NCBI GenBank assembly: GCA_029561345.1
Contig: JAKQJC010000055.1
Coordinates: 1 to 32,851 of the forward strand
DNA from: Chloroflexota bacterium
Lineage (GTDB): Bacteria > Chloroflexota > Anaerolineae > Anaerolineales > Anaerolineaceae
Length of the DNA stretch: 32,851 bases
Reading direction: 5' to 3'
Under the pieces are notes generated by a model. That model searched no databases and was not told where the DNA came from. It saw nothing but the letters and a program-made list of their open reading frames with translations. Both the position numbers and the translations under genes were made by a program. Shown here piece by piece: positions 15,477 to 23,518 of this stretch (positions within the stretch are counted from its first letter, which is position 1; every line of letters begins with the position of its first letter).

Positions 15477-16655
15477 CTAAATCAGGCCCACCTGCTTGCC
15501 CACCTTCTCAAACACGTTCAACACCTGGTCAAGCTGGGCATCGGTGTGCGAAGCCATGTAACTGGTGCGCAGCAGCTGGCAGCCGGCCGGCACTGCCGGG
15601 TTGATCACCGGGTTGACAAACACGCCGTTATCCATCAGCAGCTTCCAGGTGAGGAAGGTGCGGTCATTATCGCCAATGATCACCGGCACAATGGGTGTGC
15701 AGGCCTCGCCCACGTTAAAGCCCAGGCCGCGCAGCCCGGCGCACATCTTGTGGCCGTGGCGGATCACGCGCGCAGGCAGGTCAGGGTCTTCGCGCAGCAC
15801 CCGCAGGGCGGCCAGGGCCGCCGCCGCATTGGAAGGCGGCATGCTGGCGCTGAAGATCAGCGCGCGGGCAAAATGCTGAATGTAGTGAATCACATCCTCA
15901 TCTCCGGCGATGAACCCGCCCAGCGAGGCAAAGGCTTTGCTGAAGGTGGACATGATCAGGTCCACCTCATTCGTGAGGCCAAATTCAGCCGCCGTGCCGC
16001 GGCCGCCGCCCATCACCCCCATGCCGTGGGCGTCATCCACCATCAGGCGCGCGCCGTAGCGCTTTGCCAGCGGTGCAATCTGATCCAGCCGGGCCAGGTC
16101 GCCGCCCATGCTGAACACGCCGTCCACCACAATCAAACGCCCCGCCGCGTCGGGCAGCGACTGCAGCACCCGTTCCAGGTGTTCCAGGTCATTGTGCTGA
16201 AAGCGTTCAATTTTGCCAAAGCCCAGGCGGGCGCCGTCCACAATGCTGGCGTGGTCGTCCTTATCCAGCACCACCACATCGCCGCGGCCCACCAGGGCGC
16301 TGATCACACCCATATTGGTCTGCATGCCAGTTGAAAAAGTCAGCGCAGCTTCCTTGCCGGTCCACTCAGCCAGCTCGTGTTCAAGCTGCTCGTGCAGCTC
16401 AAGGGTGCCGTTTAAAAAGCGCGAGCCCGTGCAGCTGGTGCCAAAGCGCTTGATGGCTTCAATGGCTGCCTCGCGCACTTTGGGATGGGTGGTGAGGCCC
16501 AGGTAATTATTGGAGCCGCACATGATCAGGCGTTTGCCCTGATACACCACCTCGGTGCCTTCGTTTTCTGCCAGCGGCAGAAAATAGGGATAAATGCCGT
16601 GCGCCATCGCCTCCCGGGCCTCCGTATACTGGCCGCATTTTTCAAAAATATCCAT
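15477..16655 (-). CDS. Alpha-oxoamine synthase (serine palmitoyltransferase / 2-amino-3-ketobutyrate CoA ligase type)
   Basis: 392 residues, full length for this PLP-dependent fold-type I family. Features: SNNYLGLTTHP (substrate loop), GTSCTGSRFLNGT, DDHASIVDGARL, VDGVFSMGGDLA, the cofactor Asp/His in VDDAHGMGVMG, and the PLP lysine in STFSKAFASLGG. The family condenses an amino acid with an acyl-CoA, releasing CO2: glycine + acetyl-CoA (Kbl), alanine + pimeloyl-CoA (BioF) or serine + palmitoyl-CoA (Spt). The N-terminal segment with ARE-A---GIYPYF resembles what I recall of bacterial serine palmitoyltransferase-like proteins. No threonine dehydrogenase or biotin gene is adjacent, so a lipid role is plausible but unproven. 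The ATG has a good GGAGGT site about ten bases upstream. Monocistronic. Confidence 0.8.
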   Translation of the reverse strand: MDIFEKCGQYTEAREAMAHGIYPYFLPLAENEGTEVVYQGKRLIMCGSNNYLGLTTHPKVREAAIEAIKRFGTSCTGSRFLNGTLELHEQLEHELAEWTGKEAALTFSTGMQTNMGVISALVGRGDVVVLDKDDHASIVDGARLGFGKIERFQHNDLEHLERVLQSLPDAAGRLIVVDGVFSMGGDLARLDQIAPLAKRYGARLMVDDAHGMGVMGGGRGTAAEFGLTNEVDLIMSTFSKAFASLGGFIAGDEDVIHYIQHFARALIFSASMPPSNAAAALAALRVLREDPDLPARVIRHGHKMCAGLRGLGFNVGEACTPIVPVIIGDNDRTFLTWKLLMDNGVFVNPVINPAVPAGCQLLRTSYMASHTDAQLDQVLNVFEKVGKQVGLI

Positions 16656-16858
16656 GCTGATGATACCTCCGGAATAAAATCAAACATCATTGTAACTTAA
16701 ACCGCCCGCAAATACCGGAGGATTGGAATCTATTAAGACATTCTTAATCTCAATGAAATACGAAGGAGATCTGGGCAGGCGAATTTATATTCTCTGCACA
16801 GGCAGAAAACCCGATGGCATGGCTAAAAAAACAGCTAAACCGCTCCCTGAGCCCCCCT

Positions 16859-16890
16859 TGCCTTCGCGAAGCGGAGGCTGCCTTCGCGAA
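16859..16890. repeat. Direct repeat of a 12-mer with palindromic core
   Basis: TGCCTTCGCGAA occurs at 16859-16870 and 16879-16890, a 20-base period; its core TTCGCGAA is a perfect palindrome. Short outer inverted segments (CCCCTTG / CAAGGG) flank the pair. It lies just past the stop of the LysM gene in the otherwise empty 16656-16907 gap. Confidence 0.6.
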
Positions 16891-16907
16891 ACAAGGGCTG
16901 TTCCCTG

Positions 16908-17090
16908 TCATGGAATGATCAAAACCTGCCCGGCAGCCAGGCTGAAAGGGCTCGCCAGCTGGTTGGCCGCGATGATCTCCTCAGGCCGCACGTCACCAAA
17001 GGCGCAGGCAATGCCGGCCACCATATCACCCGCCTGCACCGCATAGCTGGCCGGGTGTTCTTTCAGGCGGCGCAAAATCAGACGGATCAA
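16908..17090 (-). CDS. Small LysM-domain protein
   Basis: 60 residues, essentially one LysM module: YAVQAGDMVAGIACAFGD, then IIAANQLASP and LAAGQVLIIP, the strand-helix-helix-strand pattern of this peptidoglycan-binding fold. There is no signal peptide; the first 14 residues (MIRLILRRLKEHPA) are basic. The only upstream start is TTG at 17090, which overlaps the patatin stop codon as TTGA, so translation is probably coupled. It could alternatively be the former C-terminal domain of the patatin protein separated by a frame change. LysM would direct binding to N-acetylglucosamine polymers, but a cytoplasmic role cannot be excluded. Confidence 0.65.
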   Translation of the reverse strand: MIRLILRRLKEHPASYAVQAGDMVAGIACAFGDVRPEEIIAANQLASPFSLAAGQVLIIP

Positions 17091-17908
17091 GTTTGTAAAA
17101 GCTGCTCCAGTTCAGGCAAAATTTGCTGCGCGGCGCTCTCTCCGGCTTCGATGATCTCCGCCACGCGGGTGAAGCCCAAAAAGAGGATGATTTCATCCGG
17201 CAGCCGCGGCGCCAGCAGCAGGTCCGGCGGCTCTTTTTCCAGGCGGGCGCGGGTGGCCGCAGTCAGCATGATCACCGCGGCCCAGTAAATATCGATGATA
17301 TGCTCCGGCAGCGAAATGGGCCAATCGGGCAGGATGGGCATCTGGCTGGTGTGCGGCGAAAGCGCCGGATCACCCACCGAATCCACCGCCAGCACCACCC
17401 CGGCGCCGAGGGCGCGCGCCGGCCCCACAGGAACGTTGTTCAAAAAAGCACCATCCACTAGGTGATAGGGTGGAATGTTCTGCGGCGGGAACAAACCCGG
17501 CACGGCGCAGGTGGCCAGCACAGCCGGCAGCAGGCGCCCTTCCGTCAGCGTCACCTCGCGGGTGGTCAGCAGATCCACCGCCGAAAGGGCCAGGGGGCGT
17601 TTCAGGTCCGCGAAGGTGAGCCGCGGGTCGAACAGTTCGGCGATGAAGGTCTCCATTTGCCCGCGTAAAATTGACAGATCCAGCAGGCGCACCACCTCGG
17701 CCGGATCCGCCAGGCGCAGGGCCACCTTTTCCATCTCATCGAGGGGCATCCCCGCCGCATAAGCCGCGGCTATGATGCCGCCCATGCTGGTGCCCGAGAG
17801 GCAGTCCGGGAACAGGCCGGCTGCTTCCAGCGCTTTCAACACGCCGATATGCATCAGGCCGCGCACGCCGCCGCCGCCCAGGGTGAGACCAAAACGCTGC
17901 CTGGCCAT
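17087..17908 (-). CDS. Patatin-like phospholipase (RssA/NTE-type)
   Basis: 273 residues with all patatin hallmarks: oxyanion loop LGGGGVRG (residues 10-17), nucleophile elbow GTSMGG (Ser41) and catalytic aspartate in VDGAFLNN (Asp152). The family hydrolyses acyl chains from phospholipids or other lipids with a Ser-Asp dyad in the cytoplasm or at the membrane face. It begins four bases after the stop of the secreted phospholipase-like gene and its own stop overlaps the LysM start, so the three form one transcription unit. No strong ribosome site precedes the ATG, again consistent with coupling. An unrelated plus-strand reading of the same DNA is a shadow. Confidence 0.88.
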   Translation of the reverse strand: MARQRFGLTLGGGGVRGLMHIGVLKALEAAGLFPDCLSGTSMGGIIAAAYAAGMPLDEMEKVALRLADPAEVVRLLDLSILRGQMETFIAELFDPRLTFADLKRPLALSAVDLLTTREVTLTEGRLLPAVLATCAVPGLFPPQNIPPYHLVDGAFLNNVPVGPARALGAGVVLAVDSVGDPALSPHTSQMPILPDWPISLPEHIIDIYWAAVIMLTAATRARLEKEPPDLLLAPRLPDEIILFLGFTRVAEIIEAGESAAQQILPELEQLLQT

Positions 17909-17912
17909 GCCG

Positions 17913-19049
17913 TTACTTGGTCAGCAGAGGCAGGTAGAGGTTGACCGCTGGCTTGCGGGTCATGTTTTTGAGCGCATAGACCAGCTGGTCGGTGAAGGCG
18001 CGGCGCTGCAGGGGGGCGTCATAAGCCCAGGTGTCCACAAAATAGTCGATCGCCTCTTCCAGGTTGGTCACCGCAGGCACCGCCGGGATGGAAATGGGGG
18101 TCTGCAGGTTGAGCGGGTAATACAGGCCCTCTCTTTGCAGTGAGCGGGCCGAAAGTTCCAGTAAAACCATCTTTAATGCCAGTTTCGTGCGCGCTGCATC
18201 GCTGGGATAGGCGGTGCCAAACTCGCGCCCGTGGGCGTCGTCATTCTGCCAGTTAGCAGGGTTATAATCGCAGGCATACACCGTTGGGTTACCACTGAGA
18301 TCTTTCTGGGTATGGGTGCCCCAGGGCGCCGGGGTTGGCAGGGCCGCCAGGGCTGCCAGGCAGTCGCGGTGCGAATAATAATCGGCCATCGAATGCAGGT
18401 AGGTGCCGAAGGCCTCCAGCGAGCCGGCCTTCACGTCACCGGTGTCGATGGTTTCATACTGCTTATAGGTGCAGGCGGCCTTTAAAATACGCCCGGCAAT
18501 CACCCCGCCCCAGGCATAGGCACTGTAGCCTTCCAGTGTATCGGTCTGGCCCCAGGCCCAGGCGCGAATGGCGCCCAATTCTTGGGCATTGTTGTTGGGA
18601 AAGTGAAAGAACGGCGAATAGGGGCCAAAGCGCGAGGTGAAACAGGCGGTTTTATCCGTCATGTTTTCCCACATCGGCCAGATCACCTGCTCGTTGCCAT
18701 CGCCGTTGGGGCAAACCGCGCTCGTCCCTGAAACCGGGGTGGGTTTGAAGGAACCGCTGCAGTTGGTGTAAGCAACGGTGGAGGTGACGCCCAGGGCTTC
18801 CGAATCCACCAGTTGATTATAGATCTGCAGGGTGCGGCTGTCATCTTCTGAAAAACCGGCTGCCAGGGCCAGGGCATAGGTCATATCGTTGTGCACCGTG
18901 CTGACGGCGTCATCGGTGGTCACGGTGGGTACCGCATAAGGATCGATAAAATAGGCTTCTTCCTCAGCAAAACCGCCGGCCATCGAAAAGCCAAGGGCAA
19001 ACAGCATTATCACCATCACCGCAATCAGAAAAGAGCGAAACCGGGTCAT
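17913..19049 (-). CDS. Secreted all-helical protein, possibly zinc-dependent phospholipase C-like
   Basis: 378 residues with a signal peptide (MTRFRSFLIAVMVIMLFALGFSMAGG). The mature part has spaced His/Asp elements: THE-like HNDMTYALALAAGF, then GTYLHSMADYYSHRDC, in which H-x3-D-x3-H resembles the metal-binding helix of zinc-dependent phospholipase C/P1-nuclease-fold proteins, plus HGREFGTAYP. I do not recognise an exact family; the hydrolase reading rests on this motif and on the adjacent patatin gene. Several cysteines (CSGSF, AVCP, ACFT, ACTY, DCLA, ACDY) suggest disulfides in an exported protein. AGGAGG lies just before the ATG. It heads the minus-strand cluster ending at 16908. Confidence 0.55.
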   Translation of the reverse strand: MTRFRSFLIAVMVIMLFALGFSMAGGFAEEEAYFIDPYAVPTVTTDDAVSTVHNDMTYALALAAGFSEDDSRTLQIYNQLVDSEALGVTSTVAYTNCSGSFKPTPVSGTSAVCPNGDGNEQVIWPMWENMTDKTACFTSRFGPYSPFFHFPNNNAQELGAIRAWAWGQTDTLEGYSAYAWGGVIAGRILKAACTYKQYETIDTGDVKAGSLEAFGTYLHSMADYYSHRDCLAALAALPTPAPWGTHTQKDLSGNPTVYACDYNPANWQNDDAHGREFGTAYPSDAARTKLALKMVLLELSARSLQREGLYYPLNLQTPISIPAVPAVTNLEEAIDYFVDTWAYDAPLQRRAFTDQLVYALKNMTRKPAVNLYLPLLTK

Positions 19050-19121
19050 GCCGCCTCCTGTATGCCTTCTGCCAAAAAAGAATAGAAATCGAATATTCCG
19101 ATTCTACACTGTTTTTTGAGA

Positions 19122-19127
19122 TATAAT
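19122..19127 (+). promoter_or_regulatory. -10 element upstream of glutamate racemase
   Basis: A perfect TATAAT lies 22 bases before the start codon; the -35 region is not well matched. The sequence before it (AATCG-aatattc-CGATT, 19086-19102) is a small inverted repeat that could be an operator, without further support. Confidence 0.45.
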
Positions 19128-19148
19128 GAACAGCGGAGACCTGAAAAA

Positions 19149-19973
19149 ATGATGCAACCTGTTGGTATTTTTGATTCGGGTGTCGGCGGGCTTTCGGTGC
19201 TGCGCGCCATTCGCCAGATTCTGCCCTCCCTGCCGGTGATTTACGTGGCCGATCAGGCCCATGTGCCCTACGGCCCGCGTTCCCTGGAAGAAGTGCGCGC
19301 CTTCAGCGAAGGGGTGACGCGCTTTCTGCTGAGCCAGAACTGCCAGATGGTGGTGGTGGCCTGCAATGCAGCTTCTGCCGCCGCCCTGACGCATTTGCGC
19401 CGGCGTTTTCCGCAAACGCCCTTTGTGGGCATGGAGCCGGCCGTCAAACCGGCCGCCGAACAAACCCTCAGCGGCCAGGTGGGCGTGCTGGCCACCCCGG
19501 CCACTTTTCAGGGGGCGCTCTATGCCTCGGTGGTGGAGCGCTTTGCCCGCGGTGTGGTGCTTTACCAGGACACCTGCCCCGGCCTGGTCGGTCAGATCGA
19601 GCAGGGCGCCCTCGATGCACCGGAAACCCGCGCCATCCTCGAAAAAGCTCTGCAGCCCATGCTGATCGGCGGCATCGACGTGGTGGTGCTGGGCTGCACG
19701 CATTACCCCTTTGTCATCCCCCTCATTCAGCAAATTTGCGGCCCACAGGTGCGCGTGATTGATCCCGCTCCGGCGGTGGCCCGCCAGGTGCAGCGCCTGC
19801 TCAACGGCGCGGTGCGCCAGGATGATCCTTCGCCCCAACTGCGCTTCTACACCAGCGGCGCGCCCGAAAAAATGGCGGCCCTGCTGCCAAACCTGCTTGG
19901 CGAAACACACCCGGTGGGCCAGCTTCATTGGGATGGCCTGACCCTGTCAGAAGGTGACACCAAACATTCCTGA
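19149..19973 (+). CDS. murI: Glutamate racemase
   Basis: 274 residues, normal for MurI. It opens with GIFDSGVGGLSVL (Asp9), carries the first catalytic cysteine in VACNAASA (Cys72), the EPAVKPA segment, and the second catalytic cysteine in LGCTHYPF (Cys183). The enzyme interconverts L- and D-glutamate in the cytoplasm, supplying D-Glu for peptidoglycan. A longer reading from 19116 would begin inside the promoter's TATAAT, so the ATG at 19149 with GGAG about ten bases upstream is preferred. It stands alone, divergent from the secreted phospholipase-like gene and followed 73 bases later by the GGDEF receptor. Confidence 0.95.
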   Translation: MMQPVGIFDSGVGGLSVLRAIRQILPSLPVIYVADQAHVPYGPRSLEEVRAFSEGVTRFLLSQNCQMVVVACNAASAAALTHLRRRFPQTPFVGMEPAVKPAAEQTLSGQVGVLATPATFQGALYASVVERFARGVVLYQDTCPGLVGQIEQGALDAPETRAILEKALQPMLIGGIDVVVLGCTHYPFVIPLIQQICGPQVRVIDPAPAVARQVQRLLNGAVRQDDPSPQLRFYTSGAPEKMAALLPNLLGETHPVGQLHWDGLTLSEGDTKHS

Positions 19974-20046
19974 TTAAATCAGAAAACGTGTACAATGTTT
20001 ACTATCTGTTGAAATTTTTCTGCAGATAATGTTTGCATTTTAACGC

Positions 20047-23043
20047 ATGGCCTGGAACTGGACCTCTTTCGCCATTTTGTATCTGATATCTGCCGTGGGT
20101 GCGGCTGTCACGGCCATTTTTATCTGGCAGCGGCGGCGCCAACGCGGCGGGTTAGATTTGGCGTTAAGCATGGCGGCAGTGAGCTGGTGGGCATTCACCA
20201 ATGGGCTGGAAGCGGCAGCGGTTGATCTGAACTTCAAAATCACCCTGTCCAAACTGGCCTACCTGGGGATATATGTCAGCATCCTTTTGCTGATCTTTTT
20301 TGCAATGGAATATGCCCAGCAAACCCGCTGGCTTCATCCCCGCATTAAAGTTTTCCTGGCTGCCCCTTTTCTGGTCAGCCTGCTGATGGTGATGACCAAC
20401 GAATGTCACCATCTCATCTGGCGCAGTTTCACACCTTTTTCTGACCCGGCCGCAAACGCCTATGTTTACGAGCCCGGGTTATATTACTGGGTGGGGTGGG
20501 CTTACAGCAACCTGCTGGTGGTGATGGCCGCCATCACTCTGATCCAGATCGGCATCCGCTACCGCTATATTTACCGCAGCCAGACCCTGATCATCATCTT
20601 CTCCATCTTGCCTCCATGGGTGATCAACACCCTGTATGTGCTGCGCCTGAGCCCTCTGCCCGGCCTCGACCTGACCCCAATTGGCTTCACCTTCACCGGC
20701 CTGCTGCTGACCCTGGGCATTTACCGCTTCCGGCTGTTTGATCTGCTGCCCATCACCGCCGATATGCTCTTTGAAAAAATCGGCGATCCCATCATGGTGC
20801 TGGATGTGCAGCTGCGGGTGGTGGATGCCAACCCGGCCGCCTGGCAGATGCTGCAATGCACTGAAAAGGATATGATTGGGCAGATGGCCTCGCAGGTGTT
20901 TGCCCAATGGGAGGCGTTGGCCGCATTCATCGCCAGACGAAACTCCGAAGATGCGCAGCTGGAATTTTCCTGGTCCGGCGAACCCGCGCTGATCATTGAA
21001 GCCCGTGCAGCTGTTTTGTTTGATCACCGCCGCAACCTCAGCGGCTGGATTCTCACTTTAAGGGACATCACCCAGCGCAAGATCATTGAAAACAACCTGC
21101 GCCAGAGCGAAGCGCGCTATCAGGCCATTGTTGAAGGTCACACCGACCTGGTCAGCCGCTGGCTGCCCGATACCACCCTCACCTTTGTCAACCAACCCTA
21201 CTGCGATTATTTCTCCACCACCCGCGAACAAGCCATCGGTCATAAATTTGCGGAAGATTTGCCGGCTGAAACGCAAAGCCTCATCTTCGAGACCATTGAA
21301 AAATTGATCAGCGGAAAAGAAGACATTATCACCCAGGAAGAGCTGAATTGGGCGCCCGATGGGCAGCCGCGCTGGGTGGTGTGGACCTATAAACCCATTT
21401 ATAATGAAGCCGGCTCCATCATCGAATTTCAATCGGCCGGCCGTGATGTAACCGCCCGCAAAGCCACCGAGGAAGCTCTGCACGAGCAGCAGCAACTGGC
21501 AGACGCCATGCGCGAAAGCATTGCCGCCCTCAACCAATCCCTCAAACTGGATGATGTGCTGGATCAGATTTTAATTAACCTGGCAAAGGTGATGCAGTAT
21601 GATCTTTCAGACGTCATTTTAATTGATGAAAACGGCATGGCCCAGGTGGCGCACCGCCGCCGGCTGAGCAGCGGGGCCGAAGAGGTGGATCACCCACTCA
21701 ACCTCAAGGTGTCTGAGACCCATAACCTCAACCAGATGTTCACCACCCGCCAGCCAGTTCTCATTCCCAATATTTTGAAAGAGCCCACCTGGGTGCACAC
21801 CGAAAGCAGCAGCTGGCTGCGCTCATATTTGGGCGCCCCCATTTGTATCAAAGATAAAGTGGTCGGGTTTATCAACCTGGCCAGCGGCACCCTGAACTTT
21901 TTCCAGCCGCACCATATTGAGCGTCTGAAGTCCTTTGCCGAACAGGTCAGCATGGCCATCGAGAAAGCCTCACTGTATGAAGAAACCCAGCGCCAGCTCA
22001 AAGAGCAATCCATATTAAATGAAGTGCTGCAAATTGTCTCGGCTTCACTCAACCAGGAAGAAACTTTTGCGCGCATTTTTGAACAGGTGGGACGGTTTAT
22101 CGAATATCAGATTCTGATTCTGGCCAGCTACGATGCCAGCAAGGGGCAGCTTGTGGGCATGATCAAGCCATACAACGGTGAGCCCTATCACTACACCATC
22201 AACCAGAGCGAAGGCATTGCTGGCTTTGTGGCCATGACCGGCGAGGGCCTCTTCCTGCGCAACACCCAGGAAGTGATGCGCTTCCTGCACAGCAGCGACC
22301 GCCAGAGTCTCATTTCTGTGCCGCGCTCTATCATGGTCACGCCGCTGGTAGTGAAAGATCACCTGATCGGCGTGATGGGCACCCAGCACGATGAGAAAGA
22401 AAATGCTTACACGCCAGCCGATTTTGAACTGTTCAGGAAAATTGGCCTGCAGGTGGCCGTGGCCCTCGAAAATGCCCGGCTGTTCACCATGACCGAACGC
22501 CTGGCCATCACCGACGCCCTGACAGGGCTTTCAAACCGGCGATATTACTTTGAAGCGTCACTCATTGAAGTGGAACGCGCCATGCGCAACAGCACCCCGC
22601 TCTCCATCATCATGATCGATCTGGATCATTTTAAACGGGTCAATGATCATTACGGGCACCCCGCCGGAGACCGGGTGCTGCAAAACATCGCTAACGTCTG
22701 CCGTCTGTCGCTGCGCCGTCAGGATCTGATCGGCCGCTACGGCGGCGAAGAACTGGTCATCACTCTGCCCGGCGCCGACCTGGAGCAGGCCTGTGAAGTG
22801 GCCGAACGCATCCGCGCGCTGGTGGCCGCGACAGTCACCGAAACCCCGCGCGGCGATATCAGAATCACCGCCAGCCTTGGCGCCGCCACGCTCAATGAAC
22901 AGTGCAGCAACCTCGAAAGCCTGCTGGAATGCGCCGACCGCGCCCTTTACCTGGCCAAGGAAAGCGGGCGCAATCGGGTGGTCGTCTTCCAGGAAAACCC
23001 GCCGCCCCTGATGCTGCCCTCCGCAGACGAGCTTGATGATTAA
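20047..23043 (+). CDS. Membrane sensor diguanylate cyclase (7TM - PAS - PAS - GAF - GAF - GGDEF)
   Basis: 998 residues. Residues ~1-232 form seven hydrophobic helices like the 7TMR-HisKA_N sensor module usually found on histidine kinases. Two PAS domains follow (~238-345, ending TLRDITQRK; ~354-478, ending SAGRDVTARK), then two GAF domains (~485-650 and ~653-813). The C-terminal GGDEF domain begins DALTGLSNRR; its active-site loop is GGEEL (899-903), an accepted variant, and RRQD (890-893) sits at the product-inhibition I-site spacing. It should make cyclic di-GMP from GTP in response to membrane, cytoplasmic small-molecule or redox cues; ligands unknown. No EAL domain or kinase is fused. The start is ATG 20047 without a clear ribosome site; no upstream alternative looks better. 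Confidence 0.88.
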   Translation: MAWNWTSFAILYLISAVGAAVTAIFIWQRRRQRGGLDLALSMAAVSWWAFTNGLEAAAVDLNFKITLSKLAYLGIYVSILLLIFFAMEYAQQTRWLHPRIKVFLAAPFLVSLLMVMTNECHHLIWRSFTPFSDPAANAYVYEPGLYYWVGWAYSNLLVVMAAITLIQIGIRYRYIYRSQTLIIIFSILPPWVINTLYVLRLSPLPGLDLTPIGFTFTGLLLTLGIYRFRLFDLLPITADMLFEKIGDPIMVLDVQLRVVDANPAAWQMLQCTEKDMIGQMASQVFAQWEALAAFIARRNSEDAQLEFSWSGEPALIIEARAAVLFDHRRNLSGWILTLRDITQRKIIENNLRQSEARYQAIVEGHTDLVSRWLPDTTLTFVNQPYCDYFSTTREQAIGHKFAEDLPAETQSLIFETIEKLISGKEDIITQEELNWAPDGQPRWVVWTYKPIYNEAGSIIEFQSAGRDVTARKATEEALHEQQQLADAMRESIAALNQSLKLDDVLDQILINLAKVMQYDLSDVILIDENGMAQVAHRRRLSSGAEEVDHPLNLKVSETHNLNQMFTTRQPVLIPNILKEPTWVHTESSSWLRSYLGAPICIKDKVVGFINLASGTLNFFQPHHIERLKSFAEQVSMAIEKASLYEETQRQLKEQSILNEVLQIVSASLNQEETFARIFEQVGRFIEYQILILASYDASKGQLVGMIKPYNGEPYHYTINQSEGIAGFVAMTGEGLFLRNTQEVMRFLHSSDRQSLISVPRSIMVTPLVVKDHLIGVMGTQHDEKENAYTPADFELFRKIGLQVAVALENARLFTMTERLAITDALTGLSNRRYYFEASLIEVERAMRNSTPLSIIMIDLDHFKRVNDHYGHPAGDRVLQNIANVCRLSLRRQDLIGRYGGEELVITLPGADLEQACEVAERIRALVAATVTETPRGDIRITASLGAATLNEQCSNLESLLECADRALYLAKESGRNRVVVFQENPPPLMLPSADELDD

Positions 23044-23052
23044 AATTCCCTG

Positions 23053-23080
23053 TTGCAGAGACAATTTTTTGCACTATAAT
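23053..23080 (+). promoter_or_regulatory. Promoter for the YtxH-like gene
   Basis: TTGCAG (23053-23058), 16-base spacer and TATAAT (23075-23080). The implied leader of about 130 bases contains short complementary segments (for example GAAAAGC and GCTTTTC around 23107-23157) that could form structure. Confidence 0.55.
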
Positions 23081-23218
23081 CTAAGATAGCCTGAATGATC
23101 ACACCGAAAAGCGGTCACCGCGCTTCAAAAAGCTGCAAAAAAACGGTCTGCTTTTCTCAAAACGCACCACAGATAAAGCACTGATCAGGCCAGGAGCATC
23201 ACGAAAGGAGTTGTTATT

Positions 23219-23449
23219 ATGCGTCGATTTTTCTTCATGTTATTGGGAGCCATTGTGGGCGGCGCAGTTGGCGCGTCCATTGCACTGCTTTACACCCCGG
23301 CTTCTGGTGAAACCCTGCGCGGGCATGTTCGCGATGCCGCCAGCAGCCTGCAAATGCAGGTGAAGCAGGCCGCCCTCGATAAGCGCGTGGAACTGGAAAG
23401 CCAGCTTTCAGCGCTGCGCGCCCCGGCTGCGCCCCCCAAACCGGAATAG
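23219..23449 (+). CDS. YtxH-domain small membrane protein
   Basis: 76 residues: an N-terminal Gly/Ala-rich membrane helix (FFMLLGAIVGGAVGASIALLY), then TPASGETLRGHVRDAASSL and an amphipathic, charged tail. The TPxSGxxLR motif right after a glycine-zipper-like helix is typical of YtxH family proteins, which are often stress-induced in Gram-positive bacteria and of unclear function. AAGGAG precedes the ATG and a strong terminator follows 16 bases after the stop, so it is monocistronic. Confidence 0.8.
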   Translation: MRRFFFMLLGAIVGGAVGASIALLYTPASGETLRGHVRDAASSLQMQVKQAALDKRVELESQLSALRAPAAPPKPE

Positions 23450-23465
23450 TCAGTCCCTGACTCAA

Positions 23466-23500
23466 TCAAAAGGCCGGACCTGTTGGGTCCGGCCTTTTGA
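23466..23500. terminator. Bidirectional rho-independent terminator
   Basis: A 15-bp perfect stem (23466-23480 with 23486-23500) around loop TGTTG, with A/T ends on both sides. It lies between the convergent YtxH gene and the minus-strand protease pair. Confidence 0.85.
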
Positions 23501-23518
23501 TTTCTGCAATAATTTTGC

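Noticed and set aside
16690..16716. TTGTAACTTAAACCGCCCGCAAATAC, resembling the head and core of repeat A
   Set aside because: Lacks the T run and the CGCGAAG section; too short to distinguish from chance.
16723..17046. Plus-strand ORF over the LysM region
   Set aside because: The minus-strand LysM reading of the same DNA is a recognisable domain; this ORF is its shadow plus noncoding sequence.
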